A program made the position numbers and the translations under genes. DNA of 64,000 bases. It comes from Larus michahellis. Lineage: Eukaryota > Chordata > Aves > Charadriiformes > Laridae. Each line of letters opens with the position of its first letter. The stretch's first letter is position 1. Location: assembly GCF_964199755.1 (NCBI RefSeq), contig NC_133906.1, forward strand, positions 13,117,378 through 13,181,377. Reading direction: 5' to 3'. Positions 1 to 13,092 of the stretch are shown in pieces. A model generated the notes under the pieces. The model saw only the letters and a list, made by a program, of their open reading frames with translations, was not told where the DNA came from and searched no databases.

Positions 1-3000
1 CAGCCCCACTCCCAGCCTTGCCAGCCACGCCAGGGGCAACCTGAGGTGGGTAAGTGGAAACTGACCCCCGCTTTGCAATGCAGAAACCAGTAGCTAAACT
101 TTAAACCACTTCCTCTACCTCCGAACAATGCACAGAGGAATTTCCACAAATCCCAAGGCTGCCCTGACTTCCATTTCTAAACTTGGAAAAAGAAATACCA
201 GGACATTCCTTTGTTGTTCCAGCTCACTCGCTGTTTGATCTGGGTTTTTTTTTCTCCAGCTGAGCCAATTAAAGAATCCCAGTTTCCCCTGGAAAAAAGC
301 ATAAACCAGTAACAAACAATGCGCTTGCTTCTTTGATTTTTAACTAATTGTTTTCGAGTTGGATCAAAACCTGCCACCTCATTCTCGTCGGCACGGTTTA
401 ATGCTTAAATAGTGTCTTGGCCAGAGAGGAGAGAGCGATAGAGGCATTTATACTGCATTCCTGCCCTCTGAAAGGAAATGGCCTAGCGCTGCATTTATTG
501 AACAGTTGCTATTTCATATCACAGGAGTGGCTTGGAAGATATTCCCCTCCAAAAAAACCCCACGGCCAGCCCCCAGCCGTGCCCGGCGCAGTCCTACAGT
601 CCCACACCAGCTGCTGGGGCAGAAACTCCTCGACGCTTACACATGCTCCTGCGAAACGTTTCTATTCTTTGCTTTTATTTTCAGGGCTTTCATCCTTTTG
701 TCTCCCTTTTCCACCTGCCGTGCCACCCGCTCGGATCCCTCCCATCCCCGGACACCTTCGTCCCCCAGTACAATCCCCTTCCCCACTCGACAGCTCCTCT
801 CCCCGTGGGCAGCGTCCCGGCTGTCCCCTGCCCCACAGCCAGATGTCCCGCCGCAGGGACAGCCTCCTCCACCAGTGTCTGTGGCTGTCCCACCAGTATC
901 TGTGACCATCTGCCATGGAAGCTCCGGGCACCAGCAGAAGGAGTTGGGAACCAAAGCAGTGACACCCAGCAAGGTCGCGGTCCCTGCTCGCCCCATGGGG
1001 ACACGGGACCTCATGCATGGGCATCTCCTGCGTGGCCTCCGCGTTTGTCCCCTCCACTGTCCCCAGGGGTGTTTGGATGGGAAAACACCATTTCCTTGAA
1101 CTTACAAAGAATCTGTCAGCATAAATCACCGTGCTGGAAAACAAGACACGCACTCAGATGCGAGGCGCTTGCCTTCCGTTTGCTCCAGGAGTTTTTAAAT
1201 GGTCATGGGAGCTCCAGAAGCACTGAGGATGAGGTCTGGGTGCCTACGCTGGGCAGAGATGTACACCTTGACTTGCAGTGGGTGAAACTGATAATACAGT
1301 ATTCCAATAAAACCCCACAACCAAAAATACTGCAAGCAGCCACCTAAGCACAAATAAATAGCAAAGCTAGTAGGGAGACTCTTGCCTCAAGTGTAAGGAA
1401 GCATCTATTCTTCTGCCAGGAAGAAAGAGAGACGCAAACCTTGAACTTGAGGAGGAAGGACCGGGTTCCTGTTGTTCAACTGCAGTAATTAATTGCATAC
1501 GTATCAAGAGAGGCCAAAAGGGGAAACACGTGCTGTTCGTGGAAAGCCAGCACGGAGCCAGTGCCACTGGCGGGTGATGGTGGGAAGATGCGACTCCTCC
1601 ATCACCTGGGCTGAGGCTCTACCAGGAGGCTCCAGGGGCCTGGCCCAGCCCAGCTGGTGGCTGAAAACCATTGTAATGGCCTGAATCCAGCCCTTATGGC
1701 TGGAACGAGCCTTCAAGTACCGGCCCAGAGCAGACAACAGACAATCGTGTGCTCAGCAGGCTGGAGCCCGAGAAGACCCTAAGAGAGATATGCTACTGTG
1801 CAGCATCAAAGTGGTGTTGGGTATCATTAGTGAAATTTTCTTCTCATGATATGACAGAGCTGAAGCTCAGACCACTCTTTTTGGTTTGGGTTTTTTTTTT
1901 GGTGGTATCTTATCATCCAAGAGCTCATTAGCCAGGAATTCCTCACGCTGTTTATTTTCCATTTGTCCATATGTTCCCCACAAACTCAGCCTAGTCTCTG
2001 TTTTAAGTTTATACTTAGAAGCGGTAATTGGAAGGGATGAACAAAGGCACGAAGGAAGGCAACACAAGCACAAACAAACTTACCAGATGTTTTGGATTCC
2101 TGCATTTCCCCAAGAAGCAGGATCCTTAATGTTTTGATCATGTCATCACAGCACAGAGCTGTTGCTGTCCAGAATACAACTGGCTCCTCTCTTCTGACTA
2201 CTGGCCACAGAGACAATAATTCAAGTCACCACGAGGAACCCAAATCTGCTCTTACCGCAAGCAAAAGCAAAATCCTGGGATGTGCCTATTCGGCATCAGT
2301 GCCTATGGTGGGATTGTCCCAGGGATGGATTTGGCTTTAGACTTTGAAACCACAGGACAAAACTGAACTCCTCAATCCACACAACCAGCTTCCAAGGTGG
2401 ACCAAGAGCTCGCGTGGCCCCGCAAGTGCCGTGCTGAGTTGAGAGCCAGAGGAGAGCCACAAAGCCAGCACTGGGACACCGTCCCTGTCCCCTCCCCGTC
2501 TGTGTCTCACTGCTCCCCCACAGACGGTTCACCCTGCCGAGTCCCTCTGCATCAGGGATTTACATCCTCAGAGACCGGCACCGCTTTGGCTTCAGAAGCA
2601 AAAGCAACTGGTTTAGTTGTGTAGGTGTGAAATCTTTTGTGCATTTTCTTCTTTCAGTTCAAGAGTGCTTTTTTCCTTTAAGTTTTATGCCAATTCAAAA
2701 TCCAACAAAATAAAACAATATTAATCTGAAACGGGGCGTTGAACTAGTTAAATTAAAATGGTGTATGTTTGCTTGTAGATAAGGCATTGTTTTTCAATAC
2801 AGCTATTGCAAAACACTTGGGACAACATCGAGATACTCTACAGAACGGAAAGAATTAAAATGAAAAAGGGATACTGGCAATTTTGCACGGCCCAAGGAGC
2901 AGCAGACGAGAGCCGCTGGAGTGGGGAGACGACATTTACATTATGGTTAGGAGCCTTCTCTCCCATTCAGAGTGCAGCAGTGAAAACAGGCCGTGAGATT

Positions 3001-5924
3001 AATGAGAGGAAAAACTGCGACCGCAGCAAATAGAATGACTCATGCCTACTCGATGGTCTTAATTTCTAATCTGGAATAGTAATTTTCTGCTGGACCAGAT
3101 TAAAAATATTTCTCCTCCTGCTGAGCCCATAGCCCACAGGGATCCAGCAGCCCACACTCAGGGCGCCGACCGCTGCTGGGGTTTAATGGCTGAACGAAGC
3201 CAGCCTCAGAATTACCCGAGCTCTACCTCAGGGACGCACCCGGGAACAGCGGCTGGGGGACGAGGAACAGAAACGCACGACAAAGAAATCCCCGCCATCT
3301 CCCTCCCGTTCTACAGAGCAACGAGCCCTTCAAACACCACCACCACAGGCTCGCAGAAATCGACTGAATACACGGAATTAATTAAAGGGAGAGCACTAAA
3401 AGCAGACTAAATACTGGAAATCATGTACTAAAGCACAGCTCGCATCATGATCGGAAGGGGAACTTCCCAATTTGATTGCAGAAAGCAATTTACTTCAATT
3501 AGCAGGGACATAAACAGAGCGCTTGCTTAATAGAAGTATTGCATCTCCAAAAAAGCAAGCTTTCGTAATTGCATCTCCGCTCTTGGCACTTGCTGAACTT
3601 TCAAAGCCTGGTTTATGAGAGACGGGCCAAAATAACCCTTTGGTTTCAGTCAGTCCTGCCTCCTGCCCAAACGCACCTTCAGCAGAGGAACGCGGGCGCC
3701 TTCCTGGGGGGAGATTTAAGCCACGTCCCAATAAAGGGACACTGTGGGGACAAAGAGGAGATCACTGAGGGGAAAGGCAGCAGCCAGAGCCTTCCTCTGC
3801 TGCCTCCTCCTCCCCGGGCGTTTGCCAAGGGCAGCAGCATCTACAGCTGTGCTTTGCTCAGACCCGAGCCCCAAAGCCCGGCCTCGCTTGCCCCCGTGCA
3901 GGCGTGAGCAGAGGCGGTCGCCCCGAGGTACGAACCGGGCACTCGGCCCCTCCGCGTCAGTGCTGTGCTCACCTCCGCCGGCTCGGCCAGCCAGGTCTGC
4001 AGCCTCCTCCGCCGGGACCTGGCCCATCACCTCCCACGGAGACACCTGAAAATGAAGAATTAGTGAAATAGCTGGCAGCATCCTTCAGTGACATCCCTGG
4101 GAAGAGCAGGAGGAGGCTGTCAGGAGCCACAGCTCTGCACTGGTAGCCCAGACCAAACACTGGCCAGTGCAGGATCCCACCCCTCATCTCTCTCCTCTGG
4201 AAACTGGGAGAGAATTTACCCTTCCAGGCTCCACGGTCCCCCTGTGCCCAGCCCCTGGCCCGATCCTGAAACCAGGGGCTGGGCTGAGGAGAGACCAGTC
4301 CCGGCTCAACCCAGGGTGTTGGCACGAAGAGCTCCCAGCCAAACTCAGGAGAACCAGCTCACATCTACACCGGCTAATTATTCCAAAGTGAACCCCAGTT
4401 CACTCACTGTTACTGCAGTCACTGTCCTGTACTTTATATTATAACATACAGTTGTTCCGGTGGTTTAAATTTACTTTTTTGGGGGGAGTTTTAAAACACC
4501 ATCATGTCAAAGCCAAGCTCTGTTATTCTTTACATCACTGCTTGCACCTGCAGACTCCATCCAATCTTTAGATTTGCCAGGCATCGGCGGGCTAGGTCTT
4601 TGGGGTTTTGGTTTTGTGGTTTTTTTGCAAAGTCAGAGTTAGGGCTTTGGGTAGAGTTAAGTCGCTGTGTTTCTGCTGCCCCGTTCCTGAGCCGCGGGGT
4701 GCTGCTGCCAGCGGCTGCCCCGGCAGTAACCCAGCACCATCAATAGCTTCACCCCCAGCTCCCGAGCCGAGGGGCAAATCCCAACAGCGCTCCACGCTAC
4801 CAGTAAGATTTTGTGCTGGTCCCACTTACCTCTGTGCAACTTGGAGAAATAACTCAAGCCTGCCCTTGCACAAATAAGGAGCGCGGCCCACACCAAAGGC
4901 CGCTGCCGCAGGTCACAGCCTGTCTGCTGGGGCAGGGGGAGCTGCCTTCCCCCCAGCAGCGCTCCCCATCGCCTGCTGCAGGCACAGAAGCCCCAGACCA
5001 GGTAACACCCACCCACAGCTGGGGCTTTTGAGCACTCCTGCCCCGGTGGCAGCTGTGGGAGGGAGTCGGCAGTGGTTGCAGCTGTGTCGCAGGCTCCTGG
5101 GTGGCCATGGAGGGGCTCAGCCGCTGCCTTCCAGCCACGGCACCGTGCGGCCTCGGAGGGCATCCTGCAGCACGGCACAGCCCGGCACAGCTCCCTGCAG
5201 CACTGCCGGCTCCCATGGCACGGCATGGCCTCACACGGCAGCACCGCTCTTGCGTTGTTTCCATTTTTTGGCTGCTCTGTGCACCCATCAGAAGCGGTGA
5301 CGCCAGCGCAGGAGCCGTGTCTGCGGTCACAGTGCGGCCCACAGCCCCAGCCCCAGCCCTGCACTGTGATCTTTTTGCCGCCAGACCCTCTCTCACGGTG
5401 GCACCAGGAGGGCGGCCTCAGCTTCTCCCTCCCCTGACACCCGCAGCAGGAACAGCTGGTTTTGGGGCAGGACGATGCTGTTTGGAGGAGCCACATGCCA
5501 CAAACCCAACGGAGCAGCCACCACCTTGCTCCCAGCCCAGGACCTTGTGTTTCCATCCCATGACAGAGTACATTTGGTAAATGGCCACTGCAGCAAACCC
5601 AGGGCAGCCCCAGTTTTCAGACGGGCACAGCACAGGGACCGTCTTTGTGTTGAAAGTGAACCCTCCAAAGTGAACACAGGGCACAGTGCCGTAACTCACC
5701 ACCAGATACCTTTAACCTGGCCAGCACAACATGAGTGTGTACAGGGACTGGTGGAGAGAAGAGCAGTGACAAGGAGCCCAAAAACATTAAAACAATGCAA
5801 TATGTAGGCAAAAGTTCCTTCAGGCATCCCAGCGAGGACGGCAGACCCGCAGCAGGGAGGGATGGCCCCGCACACACCCGGCTGCATCCCAGCCTCATGG
5901 TACTTGACCATTGAACATCTGCAA
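1..5924. other. Gene-free flank beyond the NDFIP1 3' end, left part
   Basis: No exon with convincing splice sites or recognisable protein similarity was found on either strand. Long open frames exist near 0.5-1.3 kb and 4.7-5.6 kb, but they lie in GC-rich DNA, overlap each other in several frames and encode low-complexity Pro/Ser/Ala/Cys-rich peptides, so they look like chance frames. AT-rich islands, for example 1-400, 2630-2830 and 3360-3560, contain homeodomain-like TAATTA/TTAATT and SOX-like CCTTTGTT words and could be regulatory. In human the next gene on this side of NDFIP1 is SPRY4; nothing like its single large coding exon is present here. Confidence 0.5.
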
Positions 5925-5970
5925 CCCCTTTTCTTTTTTCTTCTTTCTTTTTTCTTTTTTTTCTCCTCCC
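5925..5970. repeat. Pure polypyrimidine tract (46 nt)
   Basis: An uninterrupted run of C and T on the plus strand, mostly T with spaced C. It is a homopurine-homopyrimidine tract of the kind that can form triplex (H-) DNA. It may be a decayed poly(T)/(TTTC) microsatellite. Confidence 0.85.
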
Positions 5971-6850
5971 AGATCACTTTAAAGGTCCAGATTAGGGCAT
6001 AATTAGAAAAGCAGTTAAAGTGGCGGCCTGGCGAGGGCAGTGACCTCGGGCGGTGGCAGGAAGCGGCAGCGGTGGGTGGGCTGGGGGTGCAGCCCCGCAC
6101 CCTGCACAACCCCCGCCGGCCGCCCGGGAACCCCCACTTGGTAACAAATGCTCCTTCTCCATCCCCCATCACCGCCTCGGTTTCTTCATCTGCTCAAAGA
6201 AAACAGGCGTTTTGGTGAAACGGCCGCGCCGAGCGATGCTGAGCGCCCGTCCCAGCGCTGCTCACTCACACACAGGGTGCCCTATCCTCTCTCCATCCCC
6301 CAGCCCGGCAGCGTCGGCTCCAACCCACACAGCCAGGGGCTGCCACACCGTCACTCATCCCCCGGCACTGGCACGTGGCCGATGACCCGTCCTGGTCTGC
6401 CCCGGGCGCTCGGCTGTCGGCCCCGCGGTGTGGGTGCTGCCACGCAGGGCTGTCTGCCACCGCCGCGCTCCCTTATCGCCACCGCGACCTTTGCTGGTCG
6501 CAGATTAGGGGCTGGAGCCAGTTGGATTTGTTTGATTTCTGTTGATGGTTATTAGGCAGAGGAAGTGCCAGAAGGGATTTTGACCTCGAGTTTAAACCTG
6601 TTCCAATTAGAGACACTGAGCCTTTAATTACCGCGCTCCAGCCACTTCAGTTAAAGCAACAACAAAAACAAACACAAAATCTGGTCAAAGATGGGCTTTT
6701 CTTCTCATCGGCTCTTCAGTCTGCTTCGTCCATGCGGGTGTGGGGCATTTTGCCCCACAAAGCCCCTCGTGTCACCTCCGGACCCGGCAGCTGCTGCAGG
6801 TGACGCCACTCCGGGGTGATGCCCATGGGCAGGAGGCACCTGCCCTCGCC

Positions 6851-6899
6851 CACCACCCCGGCACAGCACCCACCACCCTGACACAGCACCCACCACTGC
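6851..6899. repeat. 20-bp tandem repeat, about 2.5 copies
   Basis: Two near-identical 20-base units (6851-6870 and 6871-6890) with the pattern CACCACCCYGRCACAGCACC, followed by a partial third copy. A short GC-rich minisatellite seed. Confidence 0.8.
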
Positions 6900-7295
6900 T
6901 CAAAAGATGTTCCAAGGACCGTCTCCTGGTGCCCAGGGGGCTCCAGCTGACAAACACCCAAAGTTACAGTTCAGGGGCCCATTAGAGCTCACCGAGAGAT
7001 GGTGGATATTTTGGTAACACTGATTTCTTACTTAACATAACTTTATTGAGTAATTCAACTTTAAAAAAAAAGCAGTCCAGAGTGTGCTTGTACTTTGCTC
7101 CACTTGGCGCTGGGTCACGGCGGGTGTTTTACTCGCCCCTGGGGACTACAGCACCCTTTGGCTGCCGGCGCAGCCCCCTTCTGATGCTCCAGACCCCGGC
7201 AGAGACGCCTGCCTTTTGCTTTATTTCTTATATCCATTGCTATTAGGTTTTATTAACATATTTTAAGATTAGCAAAATAATGCTTGTGTCTGTGT

Positions 7296-7342
7296 ACGTC
7301 CTATGATTGAAAAATCATTTCTAGGATACATCCTGTGATTGA
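7296..7342. repeat. Two phased copies of ACRTCCTRTGATTGA
   Basis: The 15-base word at 7296-7310 recurs at 7328-7342 with two transitions, a start-to-start distance of 32 bases. Each copy contains TGATTGA, similar to PBX/HOX-type sites. The flanking DNA is AT-rich. Any binding function is inference. Confidence 0.6.
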
Positions 7343-10300
7343 TTTTTTGCGTTAAACAATGACTAAACCCTGGTATTTTCCTTCGCTGCCTGGCTTTTGT
7401 CCATTCCCCCAAAATTGTAGAAAAAAAACCAAAATGGGAATCTTCATCCTGAGTGCCCCAGCAGTGCGGGCACATGCAAGCAGCTGAAGCGGGGTGAGAT
7501 CCCGGTGGGGCGCAGGGTCCTGGGGGGCTCTCCCCTGTCCCTCCTGCCCCAGGAGCAGCCCGTGCTCGCAGGAACCCAGCGGCCACAGCCCCGCGGGGCC
7601 CCTCTCCCGCAGCAGCACCGCTCGCGTGTCCCAAAGGTGCCGTCTTTTACCCTAGAATCTCCCTCACCTGGGGGTGCCCAAAAGCAGCTCGATCCAACTC
7701 CCTGCGGCCCTTCCCTGGGAATTCAGTTCATCAAGGTGGAGAAAAACCCGAAGCACAGATAAACGCACGGGGCGTATTTTGTACGTAAGCGCCTGGATAG
7801 ATTTGCCACCAGCTGGGTACGGCGCTCTCGCCATCGCCTGAGCCCCAGTCACCAGGAGGCTGCGTTATTTAGGTGCTTGTGGATTAAGTCTCCGTTTTGG
7901 CACCTCATTTCCCCTCACCAGCTGCTGCCGCAGGAACCTCATGGCAGGGTGGGAGCAGGGATGGGGAGCCGCGTGCGGGAGAGGCTCCGCGTCCCCTCTC
8001 CCGGCTGCGGGATGGGTGGAATCCAACCCCCAGCGGGGGCAGGATGACTCCAACTGCAGCCACATCGTGTGGTGCTTTTATAACCTTACATTTGATTGTA
8101 AACCTCAGCAAAATCTGCCCGGTTTGATCACCTGGCTTGTCTCTAATTGCTTCTGGTAGCCACACAATGGGAAGGCTGCCATATGGGGAAGCCTTCAGGT
8201 GATCATTCCGCCATCTCTTTTCCACCACCCAAACTCTGTACGTCTAATTCTACCTCCCGAGCCACATCTGGCCAGCAGCCGACCGGGATTTTTGCGCTGG
8301 GCGAAGCGCCGGGGCGGGTGCGCGGTGGTTATCCCACCCCCGTCCCTGCAGGGTGACCGAGGCACCGGGGACCCGCTCCAGCCCCGAGCTGCTCCTGGGG
8401 ACACAGGGACGGACTGGACGCCCCTCTGCCTTCCTCACAGAAACACCGACGGACACGGCCGTGCCGGAGCTCGACACCCCTCTGGAACCCCAGCACCTCA
8501 CAGGAATGGGAACTTGCTATAGACATCCAACAGTTAATGAAAGAGAAAACCATGAACTTCACCGTTACTTTTTCTTGCATTTTCGTACGTTTATGAGACT
8601 CATGAAGGCAAAGCAGGCCTAGGACGTTAATTAAAGTTTCTTCATAGAGCACACGGACCAGAGGGCACGGGGGCCAGCACAGCACGCTCTGCTGCGGGGA
8701 CACAGCAAACACCCCACGGGACGAACTGCAAAAATAACACACCCAGCGGGATGGTTTGAGCATGGCTTTTGTTGGTTTGAATTTGAAAAAAAAAAGAAAG
8801 ACAACAAAGCCACACCAAAATGTTCATTGGTGTTTACACACACGAGATTATCCAAACAAACGATATACAATTATTTTGCAAGGAAACCGGCTAAGGACTA
8901 TTTGGAGGAGAGAGAAACTCCTCATTGTCCGAGGTCACAGTAACTCTCACCATATTTTCTCAGCAATACACGTGGTAAGAAAGACTCCTAGTACAACCCT
9001 TTGGACGAAAGGAGCAATCTAAAATGAAAAGATATGCAACTTTACTGACCTGGTGTTGAGAAACAGCCGCTGAATGGATGTAAACTTCCCAGATGGAGCA
9101 GGGAATGGACTCGGGTGGTAACAGGAGCGGGCTGGGTGAGCGCCAGGGCGCTGCCGGTACCCACACTGCGGGATGGTTTGATGTGATGAGTGATAAGTGT
9201 CACCACTAAAACGGCCTTGGAAATGTTCTGCATTTGAGGAGTTTTTAGAAAGGTTCATTAATCCAACTGCTGACGGGTTTGGCTTATCGTGTGTATTTTT
9301 GCAACATGTTTCTTTCTCTTTCCTTCCAATTAAAGCTATGCCATCTTTTAAAGACGAGGCAATGGAAACAACAGTAGGTACTATAAAAACTTAATTCATC
9401 GTGTAAAAAGACATCAGCACGTCCCCCAGCCCCTCCAGACAGGGTCTGGGTACAGGGAGGCACCACAGCCCTGGGCTGGGCTGCAGAGTTTGGCTGAATT
9501 ACTTCTTCTGGCCCTTCCAGGTGCTTCCTACCACCCCCTGCCTCAGGATCTCCGGAGCATCCCCTCCGCCCGCACCAGCATCTGAAAAGAGGAGAGCGCA
9601 GCAGCCCAGGGGCACGGCAATCCAGCCCGGGAATCATTTCCACTAACGAAGCCACCCAAAATGAGTCAGTCCTGGGCTTTGTGTGGCCAAAACACAAAGC
9701 AATGAATTCACTGCAGCGTTTTGCTTGTGAGAAAGGACTTTTGCTTTACTTGCAAAAGGGTTTCTAGAAATCATTCCTAAATCTGGCAATATTTATCAGC
9801 TTCTTGGAAATATAATTGTGCATCAGCCAGAGCAAGAGGAGAGGGGGAAAAAAGGCTTTTTTAAGTAACTGGGAGGTCTCCCATTTAGGGGTTTTATTCC
9901 TCAGCTTAATCCTCTGTTTCACATGGATGCCACGGACAATTAGCACCAATCTTTTCACTGGAGGCCGAGCTCCCGCCGGAGCAGAGCGGGCGGAAGAGCC
10001 CAGACAATGGGCAGATCCCATTCCTTTCCTCCACGGCCGTCCTGCCTTCTCCACAGGCAGAGCTGGTTTCCTCCAGCACGTGCTGTCCTCCCTTATTGGA
10101 TCCCTCTGCCCTCGGGCTGCTCTCCTGCTTTCACGGGAACTGGAAATCAGCTCTCAAGACGTGCTTCCTACAAGACCTGGAAAAATAACCTTAGAGCGAC
10201 TTTCAAATGATTGCAAAATATTTTTAAAAAAAATCGAATTTGACAAACAATTCTGGTATTTGGACCAAAAGAAAAGCAACTCCTCTGTAACACAGACGAG

Positions 10301-12414
10301 CTTTTCTAAACAAGATTGTTACTGATGCAGAAGAGTTTTATCATTTTGAGACTTGCCATGGAATGACCTGTGCCAGCAGCCACGCCGTCCCCGCCGACAT
10401 CTCCCATCCTGGCTCACACCAACCTCTGCCTTCATCGGGAACAACCGGCGTTTCTGCAGAGCCGCCGGCTCACCCCAGCACCAGGATGGCTGCCAGGACC
10501 CCACTGTGGCAGGAGGGACCTGGAAGCCCCCAAAGCACCTGGGAGCTGGGCCAGGGCCAAGCACAAGCCCCAGGGCGGGCAGCAGGGAGCAATGTGTGTC
10601 CCTCGGAGCTCTCGTCCCACCCAGGCACATCCTGTGCGTGCCCTCAACAGCCCACAAAGCCCCATCCCTCTTCCAGGCACGGCTGGCTAAAAGCGATACT
10701 AGAGAGCTTGATGCTTCTTGCATAGAAATGGTGAGACTATTAAATTTAGGGTGATTTGCTACAGAATCTCAATCTCTATTGGCATTTCTTGTTATCCCCT
10801 CCAAGGCCAACGGCCAAAGGAGAGGTCCTGCCTTCGTTCAGGTCAGTCCCTCGCTCAGAGGCTCATCCACATGTTTCAGCGTGCTCATCACAGCCGGGTA
10901 AGGCTCAGAGAGACGGTCAGAGTCCAAGAAATTCTGGGGTTATCAAAATGCATCAAAGCGGAAGCAAATCTAAAACAGGGGGAGTAGTGATGTGACACTG
11001 ACATTTCAGAGATGCCACTTTAGGCGTACGCAGTACAAAAGGTGTGACACAAACCATCCCACCCCAGCAAGCTCCAGCAAAATCCCATCACTGGGTCTTC
11101 CGCAAAGGTCACCATGCGAGGCAGCACATTTTAAAACCGCCATGGAAATGACGAGTCTTGCCCATGGCAAGGGCTGAGTCTGTCCAGCTGCTCCCTCTCC
11201 GGAGAAGGACGCAGAATGCTGCTTTCCACACTCAAAAGATGAAACCCGTTCCCGGGAGATGGAGCCTGAATCCTGTCTGAACCTGCCCAGAGGTTCACAG
11301 TGCTGGAAGAGAGAACAACCTGGCTGGCAAAGCGCAGGCAGGAAGGCCAAAGGGATTTAGTGGGTCACTGCAGATGACCACAGACCTGCCACTTACGTGG
11401 TATAAAGTGGCTGAGCTGTCACAGACCCAAAATAATTATTTGAGCCTGGAGGTGGTGCTAACCCCTGCCAACCACAACCGCGGGGGTCTTCAGAGCCATC
11501 AGCCCCCCGCTCTGGGCATGGCATCCCTCCCTGCGCTCCCGGAACCGCCGTCTGCGGAGGAACATCTCAGCTCTAGGTGTCTGCAACGTCAGGCCACCCA
11601 ATGAAGAGGAACAGGAATGCCAAATATTCCAAGTTCTCCGAATATACAAGACCAAATAAGGCTCAGATGCCCGGAGAGTAAACACAAGGCTGATCTACCA
11701 AGTTTGGGCAAATGTGATTCAGAGTTCCCTAGTGCTGCAGATTTTGCCTCACAGGATAAACTTAATAATTCTCTCTGTGTACACTTATTCTTGTTTAAAA
11801 AGGGAAGCCTCTGCATAACCTCCATCTGTCTTTGTCAGCCCCGACTGCTTGTTTGCGAGGACTATACATCAGAGTTTCAGCCATAAACCAAAACCACCAA
11901 CAAACCCTTTCATGAGGCGGGTAAGTTATATATGTGAGAACAAGAAAAACCCAACACTCCCCCAAAAATGTAGGGAATCGCCGTTTCCTGATCTGCCAGG
12001 CTGACGCCAAAGACTGTCTCTGGGTTTGAAGCCCTGGTTACAAAGGGGAAGCCAGACACCTCGAAATGGAGATTTGCGTTACACCTTCTCAGGAAAAGTC
12101 ATGAAATTCGCACAGATCATCTGCATTTGTAATCAATAAACAGGTGCAATAAAGCATTGAAACTAAATTAAACACTGCTCTACAGGAAAATTTGCTACAT
12201 AAGTGACATTTATTAATGTTCTGCTATATTTACAGTTTTAACATAGTAAAACTCCAAAGTGAATTACCACTTGGCAGAAAGCACAGAAGTGCACATTCAA
12301 TCTACATTTATAACACATCATAGTCTCTGCTAACACAAATTAGAAAAGCAAGAATTACAGGTACGTTAGGAATTGTCTCAAAAGTCCCAAGCCGAAGTGG
12401 GGGGGGAACAAAAC

Positions 12415-12433
12415 AAAAAAAAAAAAAAAAAAA
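12415..12433. repeat. Poly(A) run
   Basis: Simple (A)n tract on the plus strand, inside or just beyond the NDFIP1 3' UTR, so poly(U) in the NDFIP1 transcript if that UTR reaches this far. Similar runs occur at 14204-14220, 18775-18798 (T), 19261-19282 and 22651-22679. Confidence 0.85.
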
Positions 12434-13076
12434 GGCCTTTGTTTTGCAAGGTAATTTTTTTTATACAAAGTTGCAACGTGATCTTTCATTTTTACACTAT
12501 CAATGTGTACTGTGAAAATCCCTAGATAGTCCAAAAAGTAGGTAGTATGAAAGCAAAGTATGCTACAACATTGAGAATATAGACTATTAAAAAAAAAAAA
12601 CCCTAATACTTGTGCCACCTTCAAAGTAATACTCTCTCCCAGTTCCACCTCAGGGATCCATACCGCACAGACCCACTTTTCCTTTCGGGCACTGGCTGGA
12701 AGCCGCAGAAAGGTGGGGAGCCGTGGCAAGGCCATCGCTCCCACTCCCCAGAGCATCCATCCTGGCTCCTGCCGCATCCATCCCTGCTCCCAGCACGTCC
12801 ATCCCCGATCCCGCCGGGCCGGAGGACACAAAGCAAGTCTGTCCCCTGCTGGCCCCGGGGCCAGGGCTCAGGCGACCCGCATCACTACAGCACAAACTAC
12901 AGAAGGCTTCATTAGCACGGCACGGACTGGACTGCAATAGCTTTGTCAAACATTAGCCACTAATGATTCAATGGTTACAGTATTCTGCATTAATTATTAA
13001 AATTTTACACCTAGAAACAAATAGAAAGAAATGCTTCTCCTTTTTTTTTCTTGTACTTTTTTTTTCCAACAGTACT

Positions 13077-13092
13077 TTTATTTTCATTTATT
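13077..13092 (-). terminator. Tandem AATAAA polyadenylation signals, NDFIP1
   Basis: Two TTTATT words on the plus strand (13077-13082 and 13087-13092), read as AATAAA on the minus strand, lie about 2.4 kb downstream of the NDFIP1 stop. A further candidate is at 12209-12214. Confidence 0.4.

Larger units (their letters stand above)
5971..12180. other. Gene-free flank next to the NDFIP1 3' end, right part
   Basis: No coding exon recognised. The stretch has GC-rich blocks (about 6.0-6.5 kb, 7.4-7.7 kb, 8.2-8.5 kb, 10.4-10.7 kb) and AT-rich blocks (about 7.25-7.45 kb, 8.75-9.0 kb, 10.2-10.3 kb). Plus-strand AATAAA words near 12.14 kb lie on the strand opposite NDFIP1; no plus-strand gene that would use them is visible. 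No transposable element was recognised. Confidence 0.45.

Noticed and set aside
532-1347. A 271-codon plus-strand open frame
   Set aside because: Low-complexity Pro/Ser/His-rich sequence overlapping several other frames, with no recognisable family. No support as an exon.
4657-5556. A 299-codon minus-strand open frame
   Set aside because: GC-rich, Cys/Ala/Gly-rich translation with no domain or splice context, overlapped by open frames in other phases on both strands. Looks like a chance frame in stop-poor DNA.
12134-12154. Plus-strand AATAAA pair suggesting a plus-strand gene ending here
   Set aside because: No plus-strand exons precede it; AT-rich DNA gives such hexamers by chance, and the stretch lies near the NDFIP1 3' UTR on the other strand.
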